From contig JAPEUQ010000004.1 in assembly GCA_027946365.1 (NCBI GenBank), forward strand, positions 1 to 64,000: 64,000 nucleotides of DNA, given 5' to 3'. The notes beneath the pieces were generated by a model. That model was not told the origin of the DNA. It saw only the letters and a list, made by a program, of their open reading frames with translations, and did not search any database. The position numbers were made by a program, and so were the translations under genes. This document shows positions 33,265-44,971 of the stretch, one piece after another (within the stretch, counting starts at the first letter, position 1; each line of letters starts with the position of its first letter). Source of the DNA: Kalmusia sp. IMI 367209 (Eukaryota > Ascomycota > Dothideomycetes > Pleosporales > Didymosphaeriaceae).

Positions 33265-35223
33265 CTATGTCATTTCCATCACACCGATTGATGATTTGCC
33301 TGCGATCTCAATCATGTCATATAATGGCACCATGTGGCCCAACGCGACCCAGGTCCCACTGGCTTCATCATATGACTTACGAACAATTCGTACCCGCCCG
33401 TTGAGCTGCTTCTTGCACGCAATCTGAAGACTTTTCCGGTCACCATCATGTACAATCATTTCGACCACATCGAATCTCCTCTCTTCTGGCAGTGGTTCCG
33501 CTATGCGCAAATTGCTCTGATTTGCTAAAGTCTGTTTGTCGAAACTGTAATCTGCCATTGCGAAGAAGTCACCTTCTTCCATTCGAACAACTTCTTCGGC
33601 GACAACAAGTGCCATCTCCAAGTCTTTCTCGTTTCGCCACGATGATGACATGAGCCGCAGGGCCTGTGTGCGTATGGAGTGATCACGACACTTGAGTGCG
33701 GTGTAGTACAACGGCGGCATCCACCTAACGTCCACCCACTCACAACGATGACAAGTATATGCGTCGAGCCACCCGTCGTTAGCATGCGGCTTGTTGAAAT
33801 TGTCAAAAGACGCCGCGCACGAGATGATGGTATCGCCTTGGGTGACGATAGACAAGAACGTCGAATTATGCTGGTCGAAAACGGATTGATCTTGGGACGA
33901 ACAAGTCGAAACCATGATATCAGACATCGTGTGGTAGAGACGAAGCATCTGATAGCCAAACAGTTCGTACAAATCTTTCTTATCTGTCAAGTCTGCGATA
34001 GTGGCATTGTATGACATCAGCCAGGTGTCTAAAGCTCCCTGGGTCAGACGTTGATCTGTTTCCACTATCTTCTGGTAGCCTGCTGGCCAGCCTGCTTCAG
34101 CGCCATGTTTGAACGCTCTTGCAAGGAGGCTAGTGCCTTCAAATATCTTGGCTAAGTAATGTCGTGCTTCATCTTGCGAGTAAAATTGGAACGCTGGAAG
34201 ACCTTGCGAAACTTTCGGCGCAGAGCCCGGATGGAGTCGATAGCCGGAGTACTCTACTTGGATTTGCACCCTGGCGAAAGCGTTTGACAAAAAATCGTCT
34301 ATGCTCTCTTGTTGAGAAAGTGACAAAAGGCCGGAGGAAGAGATCTGGTAAGTTGCGCTCGTTCTGCTTGTTCCCTTGCGTAGCTCTCGCAACAGGCTCG
34401 TGCCGCCTTGGAGATGTTCACAGGCATGGTTATAGTTGCCACGTAAAAACTCTAGGTAAATGAAGATAAGGCAAGCAATCAAAGCCGTTCGGATGGAACG
34501 TGTGCCGCTCACGTGGAACTCGGGCTTCAGATAGTCAATGGCTTTGCAGTAGTGTCGAAGCATGAACTCTTCCTGCTTGTCTGGGAGCGTTTGCGCCCTG
34601 CTTCTGGAAATATCGTCGAGTACTTTGCGTCTATGCGCAGAACTGATGGCTTTTGGTAATGACAGGATAAAGTTAGTGAAAAGATCCGCATATAAAACAC
34701 CCACTTACTAACCTAGCACGGCATGTAGAACGGCAGGTTCCTCAGAACAAATCTGGATAATCAGGCAGTTCCAGAGGCTACTCCCGAATGTCCCCGGTAG
34801 CTTATCTGCAGTGTGATTCTTGAAGAATTCAAAGTGCAACTCCTCCTCTGCGCTGGACACCCGCACAGGGTCCATCAAGGTGTTTCTTGGGACGGTCACC
34901 CCTATACTGCAAGGTGGAGACTTTTGCTTCAGGAGAGGTGCAACAGCGTCTTTCCTCGTGCGTTGCTCGTACCGGTTCCCGCCGCCTCCCCAGAAGCCGT
35001 AGCCGTCACACACTCGGCCTGTGGAGACGCAAACGCGGCACGCCGGCCAACCTTCGTCGCACTTTACTTTGCGCATCCTTACGCAGTTAGGCATGTACGT
35101 AATCAGCCTCGTCAAAACACTTGCGACTTACTTGCAGGTCCGACATCCAGTTTTTACCTTGCGCTTTCTCACTGGAGGACGGCTTACCGTCAACGTAGTA
35201 ATTAGTTCACCCATCGTATCCAT
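33265..35223 (-). CDS. Zn2Cys6 transcription factor
   Basis: Three exons (35223-35132, 35077-34713, 34649-33265; introns 54 and 63 bp) give 613 residues. A TAA lies immediately upstream of the ATG in frame, fixing the start. As in the other factor, the first intron falls inside the zinc cluster. Splicing gives Cys27-x2-30-x6-37-x6-44-x2-47-x6-54, with KTGCRTCK before it and the basic KMRKVK between the second and third Cys. The long C-terminal part has the DUF3468-like pattern of many fungal regulators (SEEPAVLHAVLAISSAHRR, then FMLRHYCKAIDYLKPEF). It ends NGRVRIVRKSYDEASGTW. Expected nuclear regulator; the SDR just downstream could be a target, by position only. Confidence 0.92.
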
Positions 35224-35838
35224 TTAGGCAAGGGCTTGATCGAGCGAGCTAGCGGGATAACGGGCAAGTGGAAGAGGGTTCGCGAGCTCGGATTGTATGA
35301 GTGAAGATTGGCCATCGCAAACATCGAGGGTTGAAGTCCTGAGCGGCCTAGGAGGAAGCGTGAGGGATCTGGCACTGCCCCGCTGCGATTGGCTTGTTCG
35401 CACTTGTAAATCTCCGATTGGCCATCTATGATAGAAGGTGGGTCTCGTGACATCCAACAAGGGTCTCTTGTAAAACAGATCCACTATACTCATACCACAA
35501 AATTTCCCACTGCTATCCATTACTTGCCTATCAATCACATGACGCTCAAGAGATCTAGCTTCGCGCCTATTAAAGTATGCCAAATCCTTAGAGGAATTTG
35601 CAAGGTCCGGCGATCACGGCGAGCTGGTGGACTAGGCGGATTCTGCCATACACAACAATTCACTCCAACGATGGAAGTGGGAGCGTCATACATCTTAAGT
35701 CAACAACACAAGAAAATTGGTACACTCGTAATAGAGAACTGAATGCGGTTTCAGATGTTGACATTGAGTGTAGACCTACATTTGTAGTACATTGCTAGCT
35801 GCATCTTACATTGTAATCTTTATACAATTATAGAAGTC
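35224..35838. other. intergenic, no gene recognised
   Basis: Between the Zn2Cys6 factor start and the COX15 3' end. Overlapping short frames on both strands show no family features. Confidence 0.5.
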
Positions 35839-37385
35839 CTATGACTTCTGGACTTCAGCTTGCGTACTCGAGATACGAGTACGAAGCGGCTGGGCTGTGG
35901 TACTCTTCGGAGCATGCGGCTTGCTGTAAATCTGGCGGAGGATAGCGCGTCTAGGCATCGATATTCTGCTATAGAGCAGCATAGCACCAGTCAGAAGAGC
36001 CAAGGCGCCAGCTTGATGTGCGGCGGCAAGCCAGGTGGGAACCATGTAGATGAGGGTGCTAATGCCGAGGGCAGCTTGGAATGAAACGAGATGGACAAGG
36101 CCCATTACCCCCTTCTTAGCATCTTTGGGCAGTTTCGTCCGCACAGACTTGGAGAAGCGAGTATAGCCAAAGAAAGAGAGGATGGCAGTGAAGGTGGTCG
36201 TAGCGAGAATGCGGTGGTCCAGTTGCACGAGAGATGGGTTCTCGAGCATATTACGCCACCATAGGTCAGACTGGTCAGGTACATGGCTGTAGAAGGGGTC
36301 GAAGAGCTCCTTTTTGGGTGGTGTAAAGCCAAGACCCATATAGGGAAACTCGTTGTAGATCAAGCCGGCATCCAGGCCAGCGACCAGGGCTCCGGACATA
36401 GCAGTGGTGAAGACGAGGAGCGTAAGGCCAACGACGGAAGCCCTGAAGATGCGCAAGGCGGGATGCTTTAGCGTGCTAAGCTTCTCAGCAGCTTGGGCGG
36501 GATTGGCGAGCATACGATGCTCTTTCAGAATGCCGAGGCCAGTGAGCAACATGGAGCAATAGACGGCGAAAGCGGCACCCAGGTGAGCAGTCAAGCGGTA
36601 CTGGCTAACGCGCGGGTGGCTACCAGGGGCGAAAAGGTCGTCTTTAAGACCGCTCTTGACCATCCACCAGCCGATGACGCCCTGGAAGCCGATCATGCCG
36701 CAGATACCCGTGATCTTCCCAAGCCATTGAAGGTGTCACCCTACGGCGGGCGATGAAATAGACAGTCGGGAGCAGGAAGGTGATGCCGATAACTCTGCCC
36801 CAGAGGCGGTGTGTCCATTCCATGAAGTAGATCTGCTTAAACTCGGAGAGGGCCATGCTCGAATTGAGGACCTTGAACTCGGGTGAGGCCTGGTACTTTG
36901 TAAACTCGCTCTCCCAGTCGGCTTGATTCATGGGGGGCAGAGAGCCGGTGACGGGGCGCCATTCGGTGATACTCAGGCTAGACATGTTAGCTTTGTGCTA
37001 CCTTCCAAATCACCGAAGATGCTCACCCTGACTCTGTGAGCCGAGTCAAGCCCCCAAAAACGACAATGCCAAAGACGCTTGCGGCGCTGCCCAACAGCCA
37101 GTGTGCGACGCTACGGGAGCTCGTCTTCGGCCAGCTGCTGCTATTCCCCTTGCTCTTTGCGGTGGCCTCCGCCAATGCGCTTTCAGAAGTAGCTGCGCTA
37201 CTCTGCATGGGCTGGGTCGACTTCCATCTCACTGACTGCAGGACCGAGGGCTGGCGTGGGGACGCCCGTAGGGGAAGGGCAGCGCAGGTGGGCGAGTTGA
37301 GGCATGGGCGGCACACGAAAAGCCGCCGAGTGAGTCGCGGGGCGGCCGTCCGCAGCTGCGGGAAAGCCTGGAAGACGGAGGCCAT
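35839..37385 (-). CDS. COX15: COX15 heme A synthase, one-base frame problem
   Basis: Exon 1 (37385-37027) and exon 2 (36977-35839) are separated by a 49 bp intron. The start [10 protein letters not shown] opens a basic, Ser-rich mitochondrial presequence. Family landmarks: [77 protein letters not shown] and [11 protein letters not shown]. The four histidines in these helices are the heme ligands. It converts heme O to heme A in the inner mitochondrial membrane for cytochrome c oxidase. Anomaly: after [10 protein letters not shown] the frame is broken by one extra G (the CCC run at 36,718-36,720 on the plus strand). With two Gs the frame would run on as [10 protein letters not shown] and give 498 residues. 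Because the gene is required for respiration, a sequencing or assembly error is likelier than a real mutation. Confidence 0.92.
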
Positions 37386-37810
37386 GGGAGATGCGATGGT
37401 GCAGAGGCTGCGTGGGCGTCGACTTTTTGGTCGCTGTCGGCGCTGGGTGCGATGGTTCGATATCTGGCGCCTGCTATTGGCGGCTCGGCGGCTGGGCGAC
37501 GCCCACAGAGGGCAAGTCTGCCCGCGCGGGTAGCACAACCAGCGGATCACGTATCACAAGCCCGTCATCCGTCAAGCGCAGTTGGGATCAGCATCCAGCA
37601 GGCCAACACGCCATGACGCCTTCGCCTGGACCACCTGCGCCCGCCGTCTCTCTCCCCGCTCTTCCAATCCTACGGGAGTCTGCTCTGTTATCTTCCACCA
37701 TTTCCTGTGCATACGGGACCGACTGCTGCGTGATACCCCGCCGTCGCCACTAGCCCAGCGCCGACGCCTATCAAGAACCCCATGCGTGCCGCTCGCATCT
37801 CTTCCTGACC
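37386..37810. promoter_or_regulatory. bidirectional promoter region COX15 / BTB gene
   Basis: About 425 bp separate the two divergent start codons. The sequence is GC-rich, and the frames covering it on both strands are low-complexity and Arg/Ser-rich with no protein family features. Confidence 0.5.
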
Positions 37811-40779
37811 ATGAGCACTCCTGCCGCGGGCGAGCACGAGGACGCCGGTCGCCATCATGCGTCGTCGCCAGAGATTGGCGAACCCCCAAACGACCAACAC
37901 GACCAAGCCTGGACGCTGATACCGGACGACTCCCCGGAGGGCAGTGCTCCCCGCGCGAGCCTCTTCTCTGCCGGCCGCTCTGCCATGTTACCTGGACCAT
38001 CATCAGAGCACACTACTGACGCCCCCACACCTCATGCGGGCAGCCCGTCGCCCTCCAACTCTTCACGCCCTCTGGCCACGCTCGCCGTGAGTGTTGCCAA
38101 CATGAAACGGAGCCAGAGAACGAGGGTCTCGGACGATCCGCAACCCATTGCTCAATTCACCACTCAAATACCTAGCGCCCAAAAGGCCACCGACGATCCC
38201 TCGACCCCTCCAGATAGCAGGCGGAGCAGAGATATTCGCGGTCGCGAGTACACGACCCTCGGTACCCTCAGCCGTTTATTTACCAGCAATGATGCCATGC
38301 CGAGCTCGCGCGCACCGTCCTATAACCAGGCGAGCGGGCCGCTGTATATGCGGGGTACAGAGAGAACCTATGCCTACTCTTGTGCTGTATGCTGACTCCC
38401 ACAGCGACGAGCGAATCCATTCCCCTTCCCGATCACCTCTACACGCGCGGCCTACTCGAAGGCCGCCACTCAGACATCACCGTCGTCGCGTTCGGCCAAA
38501 GATACAACCTCCACCGCTTGATCCTCGACCGCGCTCCGTTCTTCACCACCGCCTTGTCAGAGCCCTGGATAGAGAGTCAGTCGAGGGAGGTCAAGCTGTA
38601 CCCGGAAGACATTGACAGCAGCATCACACAAGCAGCCTTTGAGCTCGCCATCAAGCGGCTTTATGGTGTGGATATATCTAAAGAATGCGATGTCGAGGCT
38701 ATCGGTCTTTTTGCAACGGGCTGCTGGCTGGAAATGCAAGACCTGATTGATGCTTCCATTGAGTCTATTCTCCGCCAGATGACACCAGAGCTTCTCGGGC
38801 CTTTGATCCGCCTAGTCACAGCCAACTATTACGGCCGCTCTGGAGACCGTATCTTGGAGTCGGCCAAAGCCATGTTGAGCCGGAACGGCTGGGAGATGCC
38901 ACTGAAATTCTGGGATGGCATGCCGGGCGACATTATACGAGAGCTAGTGGCCTCCGATGGCTTCTATGTGGACAGCGAATGGGATCGCTGGGTACTGGCC
39001 AAACGCCTGCTGGATCGCCGGCTGCGACAAGCTGCTGTGGACGTTGGGCTGATGCAACGAAGTCAAAGGCCAGTCCCGAAGGCACCCAACTCATCCACGT
39101 TGATAGCTGTGCGCTTCGACGGCCTCTACCGCCAAAATGCACTCACTATGCAGCAGTCAGGGACCGACGCCCAGAGTAATTGGCTCGCGCTGTATACCAA
39201 TCCCGACATTGAGCGTATCCTGGTCCTGTTAGACGAAGGCATACACTACATCCACATGGAGTACGAGCAATTGGAGTTCATTCGTAAGGCACGCGATGTG
39301 TTCGGTCTGCCTGTGATGCCAGACAGAGTCATCTCGAATGCTCTGTGGCAACAGCTAGCTCTCCGGCAAAAGGTTATGAATGCTGATGACTCTTCGCAAG
39401 AGCTAGGATTATGCAAACAGCCACCAGAGCCGATCACAGTAAATGCAGGTACGAAGACAGAGGGGTACAGCTCCTCCAAGGGCAAACAGAAAGCGATCGC
39501 GCAAAACCCCAGCGATGAGGATGACGACGAATCCAACATAGATTCGGGCAGCTGGGGTGGTAACGGCAAGCCGCGCAAGTTTTGGATACCAAGCTCAGAC
39601 TGTAACATTGTACTGGGGAACGGCGCAGACCCTGTAGTTACCACGTCAAGCTCATTCCAACGACACGCGACACGACTATCCGCGACAATACAGCCAGAAG
39701 ACGCGCAATGGGCTACTGACTTTGCTTCTTCCCCGGGCACCATGGCCAATCCTAATACACGGACTGATCATGGGCGACCAATATCAGCAGGTGGAAGCAA
39801 TGCTGGTCAACCGAAGCCCATAGCTTATACCGAATTCCCTCCCTTTCGATTCGCGGCCGAATTTCCTAACCCACGGTTCCTGAAGGAGAAGAAGCGAGTC
39901 TACTCGCGAACTGTGTCGTATGCGGGATCCCTTTGGAACATTTACATCCAGAAGGTAAGATCAGCCAAGAATGTACAGCTTGGAGTGTACCTCCACCGGG
40001 CTAAGGAGCGGGAGGTAGACGATAATCTCCATAGCAATGGCGTCAGCCAGCAGAACGCTGGATCGGTCGATGAGAGAATAGGGCAACTTGAAAGGGAAAT
40101 GTTGCTGCGCAGTGAAAGAAGAGACCGCCGACGTAGTGGCCGCGCCCCACCCACGGACCACACAAACGATGAGGATACCAGCGGTAGCGGGGGCGATGCG
40201 GATAGTACTCTAGTGTCTACGGGCGTGAACAACCCAATCTTTTCATCTAGCTCATTGGTGGGTCGTAGGAGTGGCGCAATCCCGCGCTTGTCGTCCTCTC
40301 GAGGACATTCGCAATTTCAATTTCCGATTTTCGCCTCACCACCAACAGATGGCGATGGTTCCGCTGACTCACCATTGTTTCCCTTGACGATCGATGCTGC
40401 TTCAGAACATCCGTCTGACGAATCTGATGATGACGATGAGGACTTGCCCGCACTGTACCCGAATCCTTCGCTATCAGCGCAACGTCGAACGAGAGTGGCC
40501 GTCTCCACTTTACCGACCTATGTCGATGCTCGCCCTACAATCAAGACCTACTTTAAAATCTATAGTCCATCGAAGGGTGGCAGGATGCTGAGCATATACG
40601 AAAGCGCTCCGGACCGGTTCAACTTCAGTCAGAGCTGGGGCTGGAAGAGCAGCACTTTGATGTTAGACGAAGTCGCCCTCACAGGAGGTGCTGTGGAGCC
40701 CGCCGCTCCAGAAGAGGCGATTCCAGGAAAGAAGGGTGAAGGGAAGCTGAGATTTATGGTAGTCATTGGCAATTTATGA
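37811..40779 (+). CDS. large BTB/POZ-domain protein
   Basis: Exon 1 (37811-38354) and exon 2 (38405-40779) with a 50 bp intron give 972 residues. The N-terminal 180 residues are Ser/Pro-rich and probably disordered. The junction yields LYMRATSESIPLPDHLYTRG, leading into a BTB fold (LEGRHSDITVVAFGQRYNLH, RLILDRAPFFTTALSEPW, then the predicted helices around LAIKRLYG and EAIGLFATGCWLEMQDL). A BACK-like helical region follows, as in germ-cell-less-type fungal BTB proteins. The rest holds acidic, Ser-rich linkers (for example DESDDDDEDLPALYP) and a conserved segment near KTYFKIYSPSKGGRMLSIYE. BTB proteins often act as Cullin-3 adaptors or as regulators; the target is unknown. The many antisense frames here are shadows. 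Confidence 0.9.
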
Positions 40780-41599
40780 GAGGCACATGATACGAGATGG
40801 GTCGAATGCCAGGATATGCGCGACTCTCCATTCACGTAACGACTATGCACTATTCATTTGTTGCAAGATATCAGAATTTGTATGGATATGTCAACTGCAT
40901 TAGCGACCAGGTTATTTCCTTTGATGTTCCGGTAACATTTGCTCAGAGGGAACAGTTAGCATTTTGATAATGATTTATGACAATACACTTCCTCACGAGG
41001 TGACTTTATACTTTCAATCACAACTTTTTGCACATCGTGCAAACTATGTGGCACACTTTATTTATCAACCGGGTTAAAGGTATCTAGACAAAAAAAAATA
41101 ATGGATAGCGCAGCTGCCTACAATTGCCACACAACCTACATGCGTATCGAATGTACTAAGAGGAACGCCACATAGTACAAAAACTAACTTTCTGTACAAA
41201 TGAAGGTATCTAGGTCTTCTTAGGACAAAATTTGGTTCTGCTCGCAAACATGACTAGCCAATCATACCCCTCGGGCATTGACATCGCCACTCGTGATCGT
41301 CATTGGGGTATTGGAGAAGCATTATTATAATGACGCGTACCGCAGCCCCGGCTCGCTAGATTTATCCCCGCTTCATTGTTCATGTGTAGGTCAGTGATAC
41401 TCCCGATGCGGTAATCCGGGAGAGCTGTGGCGGTTCCAAATACTGTTTCGAAGCACTGACGTTAATGTTGACGAAGGAAGCGAATTCAGCACATGAATTT
41501 AAATACTCCACTGTTGATAACACATCTGGGTATTCTACTCCCTTAATGTACCTTATTCAATGTTCGGTCGAGTGTCGTACAAGGCAAAGATGACTCCAA
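40780..41599. other. intergenic, no gene recognised
   Basis: 3' region of the BTB gene and upstream region of the transketolase-like pseudogene; AT-leaning, nothing recognised. Confidence 0.5.
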
Positions 41600-44003
41600 A
41601 TGCGGGATGGCAACGGCTCTACTGCCCATGGCAATGCTGCTGCTGATTCTCATCTAATAAAGGAGAGGAAGCCTTCGACGCCTAAAGAGACGAGTGACGA
41701 GGATGTGCAGTTAGTGCTTCAGAGCTTTAGGCTTCTGATAGCGGATCTTTGTCAGCAGTTTGGGATGGGTGAGTATTGCGCGCAACCTACTAAAACATCT
41801 GGCCAACAGGCTAGACATTATATCGTGCATCCTAGGATAACTTACTCCACGACGAGCTCCCAAACTATTCATTTGATTTGTATCACATGTGCTAACATCA
41901 ATAGGTCATCCCGGTGGCGCGATTGGCATGGCAGCTTTCGGTGTAGCGCTTTGGAAATATACCATGCGATATGCACCACACACACCATACTGGTTCAATA
42001 GAGACAAGTTCACACTTTCGAATGGTATTTCGCACAGTACCTAAGTCGACTCAGAGTCTGACCAACCTTTTAGGACATACATGTTTGTTCCAATACGTCA
42101 ATCTTTACCTCTCTGGACACAAGGCTATGACTTGGGAACAATTGTTATCCTATCACTCCGAAAGCCCAGATAGCCTCTGTCCAGGCCACCCCGAGATCGA
42201 TCATAAGGGAATTGAGCTTACCACAGGACCACTGGGGCAGGGTATTTCGAACGCTGTGGGGTTGGCTATAGCTACCAAGCATCTGGCCGCGACGTTCAAT
42301 CGCCCTGGATACGAGGTTGTGAACAATCACACTTGGTGCTCGATTGGAGACGCGTGCTTACAAGGTATATATCCTCTGTAACATGTAATGGGTACAGCGC
42401 TGAGTCATTTGTAGAGACTGTGAGCTGTGAAGCCTTGAGTTATGCGGGCCATCTCAAGCTTGGCAATCTTACTGTCATATATGACAATAACCAAATTACC
42501 TGCGATGGCTCTGTCGATCTGACAAATACTGAGGACGTGAATAAGAAAATGAAAGCATGCGGCTGGGAAGTCATCGAAGTAGAGGACGGCGTTAACGACG
42601 TCGAAAGCATCAATGCTGCGCTTCAAAAAGGACGTGATCCAAAGCGCACAAAACCATTGTTTATCAATGTACGATCCATAATCGGCGTAGGCTCAACAGT
42701 AGCGGGCAAAGCCGTCTCGCACGGCGCACCACTAGGAAAAGAAAACGTAGCGGCCATGGAAAAAGCCTACGGCTGGGACCCAGAAAAGGTCTTCCACATC
42801 CCTGACAAAGTCACAAAGTTCTACGAGGATATACCCGCGCGCAGCGAAAATCACGTTAAGGAATGGAATGACCTCCTTGCCGCCTACACGAATCAATACC
42901 CGGACCTCGCGCAGACCTTCAAAGACCGCATGGCTGGGGAATTCCCTCCGAACTGGGAATCCACGATCCCCACTTCCTTCCCCTCGAATCCCACACCATC
43001 ACGTAAATCTAACAACCTCGTCGTAGGCAAGATATTCGCCTCGTGCCCCACCTTCATGGTCGGCACAGCCGACCTCACGCCCTCGGTCAACATGACATGG
43101 CCCGATTACGAGATCTTCAACCCGCCCGATCTCAAACCCATATCGGGCAAGCAGGGATCCTACAAGGGCCGCTACATCCACTACGGCATCCGCGAGCACG
43201 TCATGGCAGCCATCGCCAATGGTCTCGCCGCATATTCGCCGCGCACCATTATACCCATAACGAGCACCTTCTTCATGTTTTACCTCTACGCCGCGCCCGC
43301 CGTGCACATGGGTGCCCTGCAAAACTCAAAGTCATCCATGTGGCGACACACGATTCCATTGGGGCAGGCGAAGACGGGCCTACGCACCAGCCTGTTGAGC
43401 TTGCGGCCTTGTACCGCGCGATGCCAAACATGGAATATATTCGCCCCGGAGACAGCGAGGAGGTTGCTGGCGCGTGGAAGCGCGCGATAGAGTACGAGGG
43501 CGGGCCGACGATGATTAGCGTGAGTCGGCATGCTATTCCACAATCAACGGGCTTGACGAAGAGGGATGGGGTGGCTAAGGGTGCGTATATTCTGCAAGAG
43601 AAGAACGATGCACACACAGATTACGCTTGTGTCTGCTGGGGCGGAACTCGGTCTTCCTGTCGACGTTGTGAAGGAGCTTGCTGACAAGTATGACGTTAAG
43701 GCGCGCGTAGTATCGTTCCCGTGTCACAAGCTGTTCCGTGAGCAACCGATCAAGTATCAACGTGAGGTTCTAAGATGACATGTGGGGATTCCGGCAGAGG
43801 TTGTCGAGCCGTATGTCTCGCTGGGATGGGAGAGGTAGGCGGATGCAGGCGTGATCATGAGGGGATACGGGCATTCGTTGCCGGGCAAATATATTTATCA
43901 GCATTTTGGTTATACGACTGGGAGCATTGCGGAGAGGATTAATGGATTTTTGAGGGAGTGGAGAGAGGAGAAGGTAGGGAGGGGGGAGTTTGTGAAGCTG
44001 TAG
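41600..44003 (+). pseudogene. dihydroxyacetone-synthase-like transketolase, decayed 3' half
   Basis: Four 5' exons splice cleanly (41600-41768, 41905-42024, 42074-42364, 42415 onward). They give GHPGGAIGMAAFGVALWKYT, WFNRDKFTLSNGHTCLFQY, ELTTGPLGQGISNAVGLAIA, the thiamine-diphosphate site GDACLQ...AGHLKLGNLTVIYDNNQ and CDGSVDLTNTED. GDACLQ rather than GDGCLQ marks the dihydroxyacetone synthase (formaldehyde transketolase) branch. Lesions then follow: a one-base loss near 43,324, an extra CACA in a CA run at 43,611-43,618, TGA at 43,776 and TAG at 43,836. Between the lesions the sequence is still well conserved (IREHVMAAIANGLAAYSP, THDSIGAGEDGPTHQPVE, LVSAGAELGLPVDVVKELAD, MRGYGHSLPGKYIYQHFGYT). 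The loss is recent. The enzyme would act in peroxisomal methanol or formaldehyde assimilation in yeasts; its role in filamentous fungi is less clear. Confidence 0.85.
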
Positions 44004-44971
44004 AATACCTGGGCAGGATGTTTGTCAATGAGATGGGTAATGTATGGTGCAGGGTGGTTAGAAATGCCATGATCGAACATGCTCGGAGGTTTGATGCAAT
44101 GACGTATCCGATCAATACGTTACAAAAAGTGGCTATGACGAAGACATTGATTTGGAGGTAGTCTCGGAGAGAGAGAGAGAGAGAGAGGGTGGAAGAGAAA
44201 GGAACGTCACGCGTGAGAACATGTGGCCAGCGCCGCGTATGGGGCAGGGAAGCTGATGTACGTCTAGCCTTTTGGTTCTTGTTGAAAACAGTCAGCGAGG
44301 AGGGTTTGCCCTAAGGATGTGCGTTTCGCGTGCAGAACGCGGGATTCTGCATGGCAGCGATGCCGAATCGTGTCAAAAAAGATGGTGACGCATCATATCC
44401 CTCATGCAACAATTTCGTAGAGCGGACTTTGTTCAGAACAGCATTCGCATCTCTTTAGGTAACGACTGTTGGTTGCCACCCTAAAAGCACTTTTCTTCTT
44501 GCCCCAACGCGAGGATGAGGCACGGCTTGCCCCAAACCGATAAACACGCGTCTAGCTTTCTCACAGACACATCTTCAGGTCCTACCCTCCCACGTTCTCC
44601 GGCCCTTGACTCTACAGCCGTTCTCTCATCGTTCCCTTAGACACCCGCTTTAGTTACTCTTCTCTCATCACTGCTTTAGATATCCACCTCGGTTACCCCT
44701 TTCGCTTGCGCCAACAAACACACCACCAACTCTTGTCATTGCCTCTTTCGAATGTTGATTGGTACACAGATTAAGGAAACGCGTCTGCGCTCGAGTCAAC
44801 ACTATTTCCAGGGCTAGACGGATTGACAGCTTCAATCTAGTTGCCACCACCCTTTTTTCTGACATGTCTACTGAAGAAGATTCGCTTCGCCCATCCCCTC
44901 GTTTTGCAGCCGGTAAAGAAGAGGATGGGTTCAACGACAACGACCCCACTTTCCCATGTGATGTTATCATG
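44004..44971. other. intergenic, with a short GA microsatellite
   Basis: Contains a (GA)n run at about 44,167-44,187. Frames at 44,668-45,085 overlap the 3' end of the ATPase pseudogene and are not supported. Confidence 0.5.

Noticed and set aside
37036..40850. Many ORFs on the opposite strand of COX15 and the BTB gene
   Set aside because: They are shadows in GC-rich coding DNA, with low-complexity Arg/Ser/Pro-rich translations and no domains.
44167..44187. GA microsatellite as a regulatory element
   Set aside because: Short simple repeat between two pseudogenes with nothing pointing to function.
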